A DNA stretch of 64,000 nucleotides from Thioalkalivibrio sulfidiphilus HL-EbGr7 (lineage in GTDB: Bacteria > Pseudomonadota > Gammaproteobacteria > Ectothiorhodospirales > Ectothiorhodospiraceae): the NCBI RefSeq assembly GCF_000021985.1, contig NC_011901.1:434001-498000 (forward strand). The letters run 5' to 3'. Under the pieces are notes generated by a model that saw nothing but the letters and a program-made list of their open reading frames with translations, had not been told where the DNA came from and ran no database searches. How positions within the stretch are numbered: position 1 is the first letter of the stretch; each line of letters opens with the position of its first letter. This document shows positions 33,907 through 43,805 of this stretch, in pieces. A program made the position numbers and the translations under genes.

Positions 33907-34761
33907 ATGCGTCCCTTCCTGTTTGCCCTGCTGATCTCCGTCCTGGTGCACCTGGTGCTCCTGTGGGGCGACTGGGCCATGCCGGTGTTGCAGCGGGATG
34001 TGTCCTTGCCCGGCAGCCGTCCACTGGATGTGGCGCTGATGCCAGCCAGGCCCACGCAGCCGGAACCGGAGCCGCTATCCTCCGCCGAACCCGAACCCGA
34101 ACCCGAACCCGAACCCGAACCCGAACCCGAACCCGAACCCGAACCCGAACCCGAACCCGAACCCGAACCCGAACCCGAACCCGAACCCGAACCCGAACCC
34201 GAACCGGAGCCCGAACCGGAGCCCGAACCCGAACCCGAACCCGAACCGGAGCCCGAACCGGAGCCCGAACCGGAGCCCGAACCGGAGCCCGAACCGGAGC
34301 CTGCCGTGGAACAGGTTCCCGAGCCGCGGGAGGACCCGGCGCCAGCCACGCCCCGGGAATCGGTTCCTGTTGAACGCAGTGAGCCGGATGCTGAGCGCCA
34401 GCGCCCGGAAGCAGTGATGCCGCCGGCGGAACCTGTGACACCGCAGGACGCGCCGTCAGAGACGCTGGACGCCGACCTCATGGCCGATTACCAGGACCGC
34501 CTGCGCGCGGCCATCGAACGTGAGAAGCGCTACCCGAGGCTGGCGGTTCGACAGCAACTGCAGGGCATCGCCCTGGTGGGCTTCCGGGTCCTGGGTGATG
34601 GCCGGATCGAAGCGATTCGCCTGATGGAATCCTCGGGGCACAACCTGCTGGACGAGGCAGCGCTCGCGGCGGTGCGCCAGGTGGGTCGCGCGCAGCCGTT
34701 GCCGGCGGGGGCGGGGCCGTTTCGGGATTTCGAGATCGCCTTGGAGTTCAAGCTCTTTTGA
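33907..34761 (+). CDS. tonB: TonB-family protein with 36 tandem Glu-Pro repeats
   Basis: 284 residues from the ATG at 33907. It has an N-terminal membrane anchor ([17 protein letters not shown]). Then 36 consecutive Glu-Pro dipeptides (DNA 34087-34302) form a stiff periplasm-spanning rod. A further proline-rich linker and a TonB C-terminal domain follow ([33 protein letters not shown]). TonB carries proton-motive energy from ExbB/ExbD to outer-membrane receptors; no exbBD is nearby. The C-terminal family is closest to the short TolA/TonB energy transducers. Confidence 0.85.
   Translation: MRPFLFALLISVLVHLVLLWGDWAMPVLQRDVSLPGSRPLDVALMPARPTQPEPEPLSSAEPEPEPEPEPEPEPEPEPEPEPEPEPEPEPEPEPEPEPEPEPEPEPEPEPEPEPEPEPEPEPEPEPEPEPEPAVEQVPEPREDPAPATPRESVPVERSEPDAERQRPEAVMPPAEPVTPQDAPSETLDADLMADYQDRLRAAIEREKRYPRLAVRQQLQGIALVGFRVLGDGRIEAIRLMESSGHNLLDEAALAAVRQVGRAQPLPAGAGPFRDFEIALEFKLF
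34087..34302 (+). repeat. Hexanucleotide (GAACCC/GAGCCG-type) tandem repeat inside tonB
   Basis: 36 in-frame hexamers coding Glu-Pro. The first 19 are exact GAACCC; the rest alternate GAACCG GAGCCC with three GAACCC inserted. The pure 114-bp part is prone to slippage, but length changes stay in frame, so only the rod length would vary. Confidence 0.95.
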
Positions 34762-34876
34762 AGTAGGAAGTGTGAATTGGGAAGTGGGGATGAAGTACGA
34801 AGTGTGAATTATGAAGTGCGAAGTGAAGGCCTTTAATTCCCACTTCCAAATTCACACTTCGTACTTCAGTTCCCCA
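34761..34876. repeat. Intergenic inverted repeat, CACTTC-type word family
   Basis: Tandem GAAGTGTGAATTGGGAAGTG-like words in the left part and complementary CCACTTCCAAATTCACACTTC in the right part. It separates tonB from the convergent Na/Pi cotransporter gene and reaches its stop codon. Confidence 0.7.
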
Positions 34877-34877
34877 T

Positions 34878-36557
34878 TTACTGGGTCGGGGCCGGCGGGG
34901 CATCCTGATCCGGCTTCGTCTGCCCCACCTGTGAATCCAGGTGATCCCCGTAGCGCCGTGCCTTGTCCGCCTGGGTCACCAGCCGGCGGGCCATGCTGAT
35001 GATGCGCAACTGGCGTTCCATCTCGGGGATGGGGATGTTGCCTGAGGTGCCTTCCCGCAGCAGGGCCTGCTTGAGCCGGGCGTACTCGCTTTCCACCTGG
35101 GCCACGGCCTCGGCGGCATCGCCCCGCTGCGGGTCGTCCGGTTCAAGGCGCGCCAGGTCCAGGGCGCGCACGGCGAGGTTCTGCCACTGCCGCCGCAGTT
35201 CGGTCATGGCGGGCAGGTCATGGCGTTCGCGCAGCCTGCGCAATGCCGCGATGTCGTGAGCGAGTGTGGCCACGTCACGATGATAGCGCGCCACCCTCAG
35301 AGCCTCGGTAACGCCGTCAGAGATCTTCTCCGGCAGGTGCCCCCGTGACACCTTGGCCGCGAAATCGCCGATGGCCGCCAGCAGGCGTTCCACCACCGAT
35401 CGCTGGGCCTCCAGGGCGTCCGCGCTGGAGGGTTGGTCGGACAGGGCATCACGGGCCATGCGATGGCTCATGTCGCCCAGGCGATCGATCTCGAGGATGA
35501 GCGCCTGCAGACCCAGGTCCGGCACGCCGGCACTGCTGTTGTCCAGATAGCGGGGGCGCGCGGCGTCTTCCTCTGCGGAACCGAAACGTCCCTGCAGCCA
35601 GCGGATCATGGGCGGCGCGACGGGGATCATCAGGGCCACACCCAGCAGGTTGAAGCCGGTGTGGAACAGGGCCAGCAGCATGGCCGGCGCCGGCGCCTCG
35701 CCGGTGCTGCCCCACACCCAGGCGATGAAGGCCAGGAACCAGGGCAGGATGAGCAGTGCGACGAGGGCGGTCAGGCCGTTGAAGATCACGTGGGCGGCGG
35801 CCACGCGCTTGGCATTGGCGGTGGCGCCGATCACCACCAGCATGGCCTTGACCGTGGTGCCCAGGTTCGCGCCGATCACCGCGGCGGCGGAGGCCTCAAG
35901 GGGCACGGCGCCGCTCATGGCGGCGGTGAGCGCCATGGCCATGGAAGCGGAGGAACTCTGCATCAGCACCGTGAGCAGGGCGCCGATACCCACCATGATG
36001 ATGAGACCGAGGAAACCCGGGCGGGCCAGTGCACCCAGGTCCACGGCGGCACTCAGGCCCATGAAGGCGTTCTTGAGCACGTCGATGCCCAGGAACAGCA
36101 GACCGAAGCCGGCCAGTGCCATGCCCAGGTGTTTGATGCGCGTGCTGCGGGCGAACAGGTAGATCAGCGCACCGATGCCGATGGCGGGCAGGGAGAAGGC
36201 ATCGATGCGGATGTTGAAGCCGAGCAGGGCCACCAGCCAGCCCGTCATGGTAGTGCCCACGTTGGAGCCGAAGATGACCCACACCGCCTGGCCCAGGGTG
36301 AGCAGGCCGGCGTTGGCGAAACCGATGGTGGCCACGGTCACGGCGCTGGAGGACTGCACCAGGGCGGTGACCCCCATGCCCGAGGCCAGCGCCCGGGTGC
36401 GGGTGCGGGTCCAGGTGCCGAGGATGTGCTGCAGGGCCTTGCCGCCGGCCAGCTTCAGGCCGTCGGTCATGAGCGTCATGCCGAGCAGAAACAGGCCCAG
36501 GCCGCCGAGGAATCCGGCGACCAGGGTGTAGACGGCGATGTCGGGGGGCTCGGTCAT
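34878..36557 (-). CDS. Na/Pi cotransporter family protein with PhoU-like domain
   Basis: 559 residues from the ATG at 36557; a GTG at 36563 is also in frame. Residues about 5-320 are membrane-embedded with two inverted repeats bearing the family motif QSSSAVTVATIGFANAG and its partner QSSSASMAMALTAAMSGA. From about 340 on a helical PhoU-like regulatory domain follows (DRLGDMSHRMARDAL). It imports phosphate with sodium. Repeats flank it on both sides, and no phosphate operon is adjacent. Confidence 0.88.
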   Translation of the reverse strand: MTEPPDIAVYTLVAGFLGGLGLFLLGMTLMTDGLKLAGGKALQHILGTWTRTRTRALASGMGVTALVQSSSAVTVATIGFANAGLLTLGQAVWVIFGSNVGTTMTGWLVALLGFNIRIDAFSLPAIGIGALIYLFARSTRIKHLGMALAGFGLLFLGIDVLKNAFMGLSAAVDLGALARPGFLGLIIMVGIGALLTVLMQSSSASMAMALTAAMSGAVPLEASAAAVIGANLGTTVKAMLVVIGATANAKRVAAAHVIFNGLTALVALLILPWFLAFIAWVWGSTGEAPAPAMLLALFHTGFNLLGVALMIPVAPPMIRWLQGRFGSAEEDAARPRYLDNSSAGVPDLGLQALILEIDRLGDMSHRMARDALSDQPSSADALEAQRSVVERLLAAIGDFAAKVSRGHLPEKISDGVTEALRVARYHRDVATLAHDIAALRRLRERHDLPAMTELRRQWQNLAVRALDLARLEPDDPQRGDAAEAVAQVESEYARLKQALLREGTSGNIPIPEMERQLRIISMARRLVTQADKARRYGDHLDSQVGQTKPDQDAPPAPTQ

Positions 36558-36612
36558 GGGCACGAAGATGGCGCGCGTGAGACATCACGCAGTCATCTTC
36601 AGTGTAACGCGC

Positions 36613-36820
36613 TGGGAAGTGCGAAGTGTGAATTGGGAAGTGGGAATGAAGTCGGAAGTGGGAATTTGAAGGTTGGAAGTTCTGTAGGATGGGCTAAGCA
36701 TCGCGTGCCCATGCCGGCAACGTCTGATGGGTGCGCTGCGCTTCACCCATCCTACGGTTTCTTAATCAGAAGTTCCTAAAGGCCTTTACTTCGCACTTCC
36801 CAGTCCACCCTTCCCACTTC
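36613..36820. repeat. Nested intergenic inverted repeats (CACTTC family enclosing a GTAGGATGGG palindrome)
   Basis: Outer arms use the words GGAAGTGCGAAGTGTGAATT (left) and ACTTCGCACTTCCCAGTC... (right). Inside, 36683-36756 is a second palindrome whose arms are TGTAGGATGGGC and CACCCATCCTACG with a GC-rich centre. One element appears to have inserted in, or grown around, another. Confidence 0.7.
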
Positions 36821-38006
36821 AGTTGAGTTTGAACCGCCCCACGATCTCACGCAGCTGGCCGGCCACCTCGTTGAGTTCGCCGGTGGATTCCTGGGCCTGG
36901 TGCATGGACTGCACGCCGCGCTCGGCGGCGTCGTTGATCTCGATGATGTTGCGGTTGATGTCCTCGGCCACGGCGGTCTGTTGTTCGGCGGCAGTGGCGA
37001 TCTGGATGTTCATCTGCTCGATGGACTTGATGGCACCGGCGATCTCGCCCAGGGCCATGGCGGATTCCTCCACCTTTTCCTCGCTCTCGGCGGCCTTTGC
37101 GTTGGCCTCGCCCATCACGTCCACGGCGGCCTGCACCTGGTCATTGAGTCGGCTGAGCATGTTCTGAATCTCACGGGCGGAGTCCTGGGTCCGCCGGGCC
37201 AGGTTGCGCACCTCGTCGGCCACCACGGCAAAGCCGCGGCCCTGTTCGCCGGCGCGGGCCGCCTCGATGGCAGCGTTCAGTGCCAGCAGGTTGGTCTGTT
37301 CGCTGATGCCCTGGATCACGTCCAGCACCGAGCGGATGCGGTCGTTTTCCGCGCGCACCTTGTCGATCACGCCCACGGCCCGCTGGATGCCGGCGTTGAG
37401 GTTGCCGATGGCCCCCAGGGCCTCGGTGGCGGTCAGCGCGCCGTTCTGTGCCTCGCCGGCGGCGGTGGAGGCCGCCTCGGCGGCGCCCTGGGTGTTGGCG
37501 GCCACCTCGCGCACCGTGGCGGCCATCTGGTTCATGGCGGTGGCCACCAGGGTGGTGGCGTCACGCTGATGACCCTGGTCGCGGCCGGTCTCGCCGATGA
37601 TGCTCACCAGCCGATTGGCGGAGCCGGCCAGCTGCTCGCTGTTGGCGCTGATCAGGCGGATCATGCCACGCAGGTTCCCGGCCATGCGGTTGAAGCTGTC
37701 GATCAGCTCGCCGATCAGGTCGTGGCTCTGCATGGTGCAGTTCAGGGAGATGTCGTTCTCGCTGATGGCATGGGTCACCTCGGCGATGCGCCGCAGGCGC
37801 GCCAGCAGGATCACCCGCACCAGCAGGTAGTTGACCCCGCCCATGACCAGGCCGGCCGCGATGGAGGCGGCGAAGAACAGGCCGTACATGCCAGGCTTCC
37901 ATTCCACGAACAGGTCGGCGAAGAACGGGAACAGCAGCCCCAGGACCAGGCCGAAGCCGAGAAAGGCCAGGAGCAGGTTGCGCAGGATGCTGGGTTTGCG
38001 AAACAT
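36819..38006 (-). CDS. Methyl-accepting chemotaxis protein without a periplasmic sensor domain
   Basis: 395 residues, GGAGGGG ribosome site. Two membrane helices (about 9-30 and 42-66) are separated by only about 12 residues. A HAMP domain ([17 protein letters not shown]) and the signalling hairpin follow, with the invariant tip [20 protein letters not shown]. It talks to CheA/CheW. With no ligand domain it may sense membrane or cytoplasmic cues. Confidence 0.9.
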   Translation of the reverse strand: MFRKPSILRNLLLAFLGFGLVLGLLFPFFADLFVEWKPGMYGLFFAASIAAGLVMGGVNYLLVRVILLARLRRIAEVTHAISENDISLNCTMQSHDLIGELIDSFNRMAGNLRGMIRLISANSEQLAGSANRLVSIIGETGRDQGHQRDATTLVATAMNQMAATVREVAANTQGAAEAASTAAGEAQNGALTATEALGAIGNLNAGIQRAVGVIDKVRAENDRIRSVLDVIQGISEQTNLLALNAAIEAARAGEQGRGFAVVADEVRNLARRTQDSAREIQNMLSRLNDQVQAAVDVMGEANAKAAESEEKVEESAMALGEIAGAIKSIEQMNIQIATAAEQQTAVAEDINRNIIEINDAAERGVQSMHQAQESTGELNEVAGQLREIVGRFKLN

Positions 38007-38100
38007 GGGCAGACGCCCCTCCGAAAGGTGCTGATTATTGGTGTTTTGCGTTCTTTACTTTGGTTATCGGCTTCTGTGGCCGATTCTTAAGGTGGGGATG

Positions 38101-38172
38101 ATTCAAAATTCAAGATTCAAAAGTCAAAGATGACGGGTTTCCCTTTGAATTTTGAATCTTGAATTTTGAATT
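38101..38172. repeat. Intergenic inverted repeat, ATTCAAAATTC-type word family
   Basis: Left arm ATTCAAAATTCAAGATTCAA, right arm ...TTTGAATTTTGAATCTTGAA, with a GC-containing centre of about ten bases. The same words occur at 48288-48367. It lies between the divergent-looking but same-strand MCP and nuclease genes. Confidence 0.75.
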
Positions 38173-38175
38173 GCC

Positions 38176-39576
38176 CTAAATCTCCACGCTGTCCCCGAGT
38201 CCGGGGATGTTGGCCTCGATACCGTGCTGCCGCTTCAGGGCCTCGGCCAGGGCCTGTTGTGCCTCGGGCTCACCGTGCACCAGGTGGAAGGCGGGCCGGT
38301 CCCGGAAGGCGGCGGCCCAGTCCAGCAGTTGCGACTGGCCGGCATGGGCGGAGAAGCCGCCCAGGGTGTGGATCCTGGCCTTCACCGCCACCTCGGAGCC
38401 CAGCAGCTTCACCTTCTCCACGCCGTCCACCAGCCGCCGGCCCAGGGTGCCGGCGGCCTGGAAGCCGACGAAGATCACGTGGGCGTCCTGGCGCCAGAGG
38501 TTGTACTTCAGGTGGTGGCGGATGCGTCCGCCGTTGCACATGCCGGAGCCGGCGATGATGATGGCGCCGCCCTGGATTCGGTTGATGGCCATGGAGTCCT
38601 CCACGCTGCGGGAGAACTGCAGCGGCGGCAGGGCCTCGGCCAGTTCGCCGTTGCCGTTCTGCTCCAGTCTCTCGAGGTCCTTGGGGTCCAGGGCCTTGCG
38701 CCGGCGGGCGTAGAGTTCGGTGACCTCGATGGCCATGGGGCTGTCCAGGAACACCCTCTGGTGCTTCAGGCGCCCGGCCTGGTAGAGCATGCTCAGGTGG
38801 TAGAGCACCTCCTGGGTGCGTCCCACCGCGAAGGCGGGGATGAGCACGTTGCCGCCGTCCGCATGGGCCTGCTCCAGGATCCCGGCCAGTTCCTCGATGG
38901 TGTCTTCCATGGGCCGGTGGTTGCGGTTGCCGTAGGTGCTTTCCATGAGCACCCGGTCGGCGTGTTCCAGCCGCGTGGGGCTGTGCATGAGCACCGAGTC
39001 CGGGTTGCCCAGGTCGCCGGAGAACACCAGGCGCCGTTCGCGCCCGCCGGAGGGCACGGTCAGCTCCACGATCGCGGAACCCAGGATGTGGCCGGCGTCG
39101 TGGTACATGAGCCCGACGCTGCCCTTGATCTGCTCCAGGCGCCTGTAGGGGATCGGCTCGCAGAGGTTCAGGGCCCGTTCCACGTCCTCGTCTTCGTAGA
39201 TGGGATCCAGCAGGCGCTTGTCGGCGCGCCGGCGCCACTTGTTCTCCCACTCGACGTCCTTGCCCATGACCACGGCGGCGTCCCGCCACATGATCTTGAG
39301 CAGGTCCAGGGTGCCGGGGGTGCAGTAGATGGGACCCCGGTAGCCGTCGCGCACCAGCTTGGGCACGAGGCCCGAGTGGTCCAGGTGGCCGTGGGAGAGG
39401 ATGACCGCGTCGACCCGGCGGGCCAGCTTCACCAGGGAGGCCTGGTTGGCCCGGTCCGCCTGGGCGCCGCCCTGGTGCAGTCCGCACTCCAGCAGCAGGG
39501 TGGATTTGTCGGTCTCGATGAGATAGCGCGAACCGGTGACTTCGCCGACGGCGCCGAGAAAGGTGAGTTTTGCCAT
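38176..39576 (-). CDS. Metallo-beta-lactamase/beta-CASP RNA-processing nuclease
   Basis: 466 residues. The metal-binding motif SHGHLDHSG is at about 60-68, further ligands in YHDAGHILGS and FSGDLGN. The beta-CASP insert (NVLIPAFAVGRTQEVLYHL) and the C-terminal FVGFQAAGTLGRRL and GGFSAHAGQSQLL motifs complete the CPSF73/YSH1-like fold. This bacterial group acts on RNA as endo- or exonuclease. The gene stands alone between repeat elements. Confidence 0.88.
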   Translation of the reverse strand: MAKLTFLGAVGEVTGSRYLIETDKSTLLLECGLHQGGAQADRANQASLVKLARRVDAVILSHGHLDHSGLVPKLVRDGYRGPIYCTPGTLDLLKIMWRDAAVVMGKDVEWENKWRRRADKRLLDPIYEDEDVERALNLCEPIPYRRLEQIKGSVGLMYHDAGHILGSAIVELTVPSGGRERRLVFSGDLGNPDSVLMHSPTRLEHADRVLMESTYGNRNHRPMEDTIEELAGILEQAHADGGNVLIPAFAVGRTQEVLYHLSMLYQAGRLKHQRVFLDSPMAIEVTELYARRRKALDPKDLERLEQNGNGELAEALPPLQFSRSVEDSMAINRIQGGAIIIAGSGMCNGGRIRHHLKYNLWRQDAHVIFVGFQAAGTLGRRLVDGVEKVKLLGSEVAVKARIHTLGGFSAHAGQSQLLDWAAAFRDRPAFHLVHGEPEAQQALAEALKRQHGIEANIPGLGDSVEI

Positions 39577-39651
39577 GGGTGCAGTCTAGCGTTTTTTGTT
39601 GTTGATGGCTTCGAGGTGGGGCGTGGGGTGCAAGATCTGAAAGAACGTTTG

Positions 39652-39733
39652 TTCTCACGGAGACACGGAGCCACAGGGATATCGTTTTACGTTAATAAAG
39701 CTTCCCCGTGGCCCCGTGTCTCCGTGAGAGGAC
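39652..39733. repeat. Intergenic inverted repeat, CACGGAGAC-type word family
   Basis: Left arm TTCTCACGGAGACACGGAGC, right arm CGTGGCCCCGTGTCTCCGTG, then AGAGGACGGGG. The AT-rich centre contains TTAATAAAG. It is the second copy of the element at 33695-33777, six kilobases away. Confidence 0.75.
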
Positions 39734-39746
39734 GGGGTTGATTGTC

Positions 39747-42700
39747 TCAGCGTTCCCGCCGGTAGATCAGGTCCATACTCTGGGCCTCGCCGCTGGTCTG
39801 GGTCTCCAGGCTCAGGCTGCGGGTGAGGGTGTAGCGCAGCATGAGGCTGGAGGCCCGTTCGAACAGGCCCACGCTGTAGCGCACGTACAGCCGTGCGGAG
39901 AGGTACTTGCCCATCATCAGGGCGCTCTGGTCCAGGTCGCCCTCGGCGTCCACGGTGAATTCATCCAGGCCCACGGCCTGGCCGATCTGCTGGGTCATCA
40001 TGCCGCCCTGTTCCAGGCCGAAGCTGGTGATGGCGGCGGCGAGCACGTTGGCATCGGACTCGGAGGCCCCGGACAGGGGACGCCCGGTGAGCAGGAAGGA
40101 CATGGCCTCGCTGTCCTCCATGGCCGGGGTGGAGAAGACCCGGGAGCGGGGGTCCTGCAGGGTGCCGCCGATGGCGAGCCCCGCGGTGACGTCGTGGGCG
40201 GGCACCCGGCGCACGGCGCGGATGTCCAGGCCCGGATTGTCCGCCGGCCCCTGGAACACCAGCACGCCCCGCTCCACGATCAGGTTCTGGCCATAGGCCC
40301 GGTAGCGCCCGTCCAGGATGCGGATCTCGCCCTCCACCCGGGTGGGCCGGGCAGGGCTGTCCTCCACGTCCAGCTGACCTTCCAGGCGGGCGCTCAGGCC
40401 GAAGCCGCTCAGGCTCACCCGCTCGCCCAGGGTGACGCTGACCCGGCTGTGGATCTCCAGGGGCGGCTCGGCGGGCGCGTCCGCATCCACGATCACCTCG
40501 TCCCGGCTCACGGAGACCGCCTGCTCGGGCAGTTCGCGCAGCTCGATGCTGGCCTCGGGGACCGCCAGGCTCCCGGTGAGACGGATCTCCCGGCCGGCCA
40601 GGGCCATGGCCAGATCGGGAGAGATGAACACCTGCGCTTCCGGCAGGCGCAGGGCCTGGAAGCGTTCCCCGGCCAGGGTCAGGTTGGCCCAGGGTTCGCC
40701 GGTGTCGGCCAGGCCCAGCTCACCACCCAGCCGCAGTTCACCGGGGCCGGAGCGCACCCGTCCGTCGAGGCTCAGCCGGTCCAGCCCGTCGGCGGCGGCC
40801 TGAAGGTTCAGGTCCGTGAGCTCCAGCCCGGCGTCGGGGATCAGCATCCGGCCTTCGGCCAGGTTGACGCGGCCGCGGAACTCGGGGTCGGCCAGGGTGC
40901 CGGTCAGGGCCAGGTCTGCCTGCAGCCGGCCCCGGGGATCACGCACCTGGGGGGCGAAGATCTCCAGCCAGCGCAGTTCGGTGAGATCCGCCCGAGCCTG
41001 CCCGTCGAGCCGGTGGGTGCCCCGCTCGGGGATGGCGGTCAGCCGGGCGCTGGCCTGGCCCGCCTCCAGGAAAGCGAGGCTGGTGCTGGCATCCAGCCGA
41101 CCGTCGCTCAGGCTGGCCGCCAGGTTCAGGTCCCGGAACGGGATGGTCTCGCGATCGCCGTCCGGGAGCAGCACGTGCATCTGCGTCTGTGGGGCGCCGG
41201 CCTGCAGTTCCACCGAGAGGGTGTCCAGGAGCGCCAGCCGGGCGCTGGCTTCGATCCGGCCCTCCAGTTCCAGGTTCTCGGGCAGCACGTCGGCGAGCCA
41301 GGCCAGGGACAGATCGTCCAGGTCGAGCCGGGCCTGGAGGCCGGTTGCCGGGGTGCGATCCGCCTCGAGACACAGGCGGGCGGCCTCCTGGGTCAGACAC
41401 AGGGGCGCGAGCCGGGCGTGCTCGGCATCGGCCTCGAGCGCGGGACGGCCGTCCAGGGTCCAGGTGCCCAGACGGGTCTCGCTCAGGTTGAGCCGGGTGA
41501 TCCTTCCCGCCCAGCCGGGGGCCTCGGTGAGACGTCCGCGCAGGCCCAGGCCCAGGTCCCCCTCGCGGGTACGCGCGCTCAGATTCAGCTCGTGGTTCTC
41601 GGCGTGGCCCCGGCCGCTCAGCAGCAGGTTCTCCACCAGGGTGTCGTCGTCAAGCGAGATGTCGTTGACCACCAGGTTGAGGACCAGGGGGCGTTGCGGC
41701 TCGAGTCCGCCCCGCGCCTCCAGGGCCAGGCGCTGCAGTGACCAGGTCTCGAAGCCCAGTTCCGCCCCTTCCAGGCTTAGGTCCAGATCCGGCCGCTGCC
41801 AGTGGCCTGCCAGCCGGCCCTGCCCCGTGAGCCGACCCCGCAGCCCGGGCCACAGGGCGGAGAGCTCCGGCGCGTCCAGGCGGTAGTGCAGGTCGGCGGC
41901 GTCCAGGGCCGCCTCGCCGCGCAGCTCCAGGCGGTTGGCGCCCAGGCGCGCCTCCAGGCCCGGGGTGGTGAGCCGCCGGCCCTCGCTTACCCGGGCGCTG
42001 CCCCGGGCGGACACCGGGTAGTCGCGCAGGCGGCCGTCCAGCCGCTCCAGTTCAAGACTGGCGGCCGCGCCGGTCTCCGCGTCCAGTCGGCCCTCGGTGG
42101 CGGCGCGCAGGTTGAGTCGGCCGGCCAGCCGGGGGTCGATGAGGCCGGGGTCCAGGTCGTCTCCCGAGAGGCGCAGGTTCCAGCGCAGCTCCGGGGACCA
42201 GTGGGCCTCGCCCGTGACCGACAGCCGCGCGGCATCGACTTCCAGGTGCAGGCCGGGGGTGCTGAGCCCGTGGCCCTGAAGGGCTGCCTCACCCCGGCCG
42301 CTGACGCGGTGGCCGGCCAGCTGGCCCTGCAGGCGGGTCAGGCGCACCTCGCCGTGCACGGCGAGATCCGCCTCCAGGCGACCGGCGGCGCTCAGGTCCA
42401 GGTCCAAGCGGCCGGGCCAGTCCTCGAGCCAGGGACCCGGGTCCAGGTCGCGGGCGGCGAGGCGCAGGTCCCAGTGGGGCTGTGGCGCCCAGCCGCCGAT
42501 GCCCTCCAGGGTGAGGCGCCCGCCGTCCACGCTCAGGGTGAGGCCGGGGATGCTGAGTTCGGTGTCCCTCAAGCGGGCCTCGCCGCTCAGGCGCAGGGTC
42601 TCGCCGCGCAGCATGCCGGACAGGTCCAGGTCCTGCAGATCGAGGCTCAGCAGGCCATCCGCATCCAGTGCGCCGGATACGCGGGTGTCGAGATCCAGCC

Positions 42701-43805
42701 GCCCAGGCAACTCGGGGCTGGCCTGGCCCGGGTCCAGGTCCCGGCCGGTGACCGCCAGGTCCCAGGCGGGCAGGGGTAGCCAGCGGGCGCTGCCGGCGAG
42801 GCCCAGGCGCCCCACCTCGCCGCTGATCGCCAGGGACAGCTCGGCCAGGTGCTCGGCATCGCCCCGGCCGGTGAGTTCGATGCGCTGGGCGGGATAGTCC
42901 AGGGGGGTGACGGTGGTGTGCAGCTCCAGGCGATGGTCGTCCAGGTTGCCGGTGCTCAACAGACGGCCCGCCTCCACGGCGATGGGCCCCTGCTCCGGGA
43001 CCTGCCAGGTGAAGGCCTCCCAGTGGTGTGCCAGGTCCCAGGCGGGCGTGTTCAGCAGGGTGTGGAACTCGCCCTCGCCGCTCAGGCGCAGGGGGGCCTC
43101 GATGCCGTGACTCAGGGTCAGGCGCTCCAGGTCACCCTCGATGCGGACCCGGCCGCTGGCCTCCTCGGCATCGAGTCCAAGCGCTGCGGCTTCGGGCAGG
43201 CGCACCCGCCAGGCCAGCTCGGCCTGCATCGGGTAGGGCAGGGCGAGACCGGCGCGGGCGCTCAGGTCGAGATCGAAGTCGACGGCGTCCACGGTCAGGG
43301 TGCGGATGCGCGCCGCGTCCCGGTCCGCGCTGGCGGCCAGGTGGATCTCGTGGATCACCAGGGGGTCGGCGTCGCCGAAGCTCAGGCGCAGGTCCGTGAA
43401 GTGGGCCGGTGACAGGTCGATGGCCAGGGGCAGGCGGATGGCCTCGGGGATCTGGAAAGGTTCGGCGGGCGCGGGGTCCGGGTCGGGGCGGGTGTGCAGG
43501 TCCAGGCCATGCAGTTCCAGGCGGGTGATGGCGAGCCGGGCGAGGAACAGGGCGTTGGCGTTGATCCTGATCTCCAGGCGCTCGAGGCTCGCGCTTGCGG
43601 ACTCATCCTCGAAACGGATGCCCTGCAGCGTCACGCCGCGCAGCAGGGTGCCCTCCACCTGCTCGATGCGCAGCTCGCCGGGAGCCAGCGCCGACCCCTG
43701 GTGGATGACCCAGCGGGTGCCGGGCTCGGTGCCCAGCAGCACCGTGAGCAGGGTGGCCAGCATGATGAAGGCGATCAGGGCGCCGAACAGGACGCGGCGG
43801 AGCAT
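39747..43805 (-). CDS. tamB: TamB, translocation and assembly module subunit
   Basis: 1352 residues. A single N-terminal membrane anchor (LFGALIAFIMLATLLTVLLG) is followed by a long repetitive beta-groove and the C-terminal DUF490 domain (about 1000-1352, with FSTPAMEDSEAMSFLLTGRPL). It spans the periplasm and works with TamA in outer-membrane protein insertion or lipid transport. Start and tamA stop overlap as TAATG. Confidence 0.93.
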   Translation of the reverse strand: MLRRVLFGALIAFIMLATLLTVLLGTEPGTRWVIHQGSALAPGELRIEQVEGTLLRGVTLQGIRFEDESASASLERLEIRINANALFLARLAITRLELHGLDLHTRPDPDPAPAEPFQIPEAIRLPLAIDLSPAHFTDLRLSFGDADPLVIHEIHLAASADRDAARIRTLTVDAVDFDLDLSARAGLALPYPMQAELAWRVRLPEAAALGLDAEEASGRVRIEGDLERLTLSHGIEAPLRLSGEGEFHTLLNTPAWDLAHHWEAFTWQVPEQGPIAVEAGRLLSTGNLDDHRLELHTTVTPLDYPAQRIELTGRGDAEHLAELSLAISGEVGRLGLAGSARWLPLPAWDLAVTGRDLDPGQASPELPGRLDLDTRVSGALDADGLLSLDLQDLDLSGMLRGETLRLSGEARLRDTELSIPGLTLSVDGGRLTLEGIGGWAPQPHWDLRLAARDLDPGPWLEDWPGRLDLDLSAAGRLEADLAVHGEVRLTRLQGQLAGHRVSGRGEAALQGHGLSTPGLHLEVDAARLSVTGEAHWSPELRWNLRLSGDDLDPGLIDPRLAGRLNLRAATEGRLDAETGAAASLELERLDGRLRDYPVSARGSARVSEGRRLTTPGLEARLGANRLELRGEAALDAADLHYRLDAPELSALWPGLRGRLTGQGRLAGHWQRPDLDLSLEGAELGFETWSLQRLALEARGGLEPQRPLVLNLVVNDISLDDDTLVENLLLSGRGHAENHELNLSARTREGDLGLGLRGRLTEAPGWAGRITRLNLSETRLGTWTLDGRPALEADAEHARLAPLCLTQEAARLCLEADRTPATGLQARLDLDDLSLAWLADVLPENLELEGRIEASARLALLDTLSVELQAGAPQTQMHVLLPDGDRETIPFRDLNLAASLSDGRLDASTSLAFLEAGQASARLTAIPERGTHRLDGQARADLTELRWLEIFAPQVRDPRGRLQADLALTGTLADPEFRGRVNLAEGRMLIPDAGLELTDLNLQAAADGLDRLSLDGRVRSGPGELRLGGELGLADTGEPWANLTLAGERFQALRLPEAQVFISPDLAMALAGREIRLTGSLAVPEASIELRELPEQAVSVSRDEVIVDADAPAEPPLEIHSRVSVTLGERVSLSGFGLSARLEGQLDVEDSPARPTRVEGEIRILDGRYRAYGQNLIVERGVLVFQGPADNPGLDIRAVRRVPAHDVTAGLAIGGTLQDPRSRVFSTPAMEDSEAMSFLLTGRPLSGASESDANVLAAAITSFGLEQGGMMTQQIGQAVGLDEFTVDAEGDLDQSALMMGKYLSARLYVRYSVGLFERASSLMLRYTLTRSLSLETQTSGEAQSMDLIYRRER

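Noticed and set aside
34087-34302. Possible CRISPR-like array
   Set aside because: Continuous hexamers without spacers, coding Glu-Pro in frame.
38224-41741. Two long plus-strand frames over the nuclease and tamB genes
   Set aside because: Antisense shadows of clearly identified minus-strand genes; products are low complexity.
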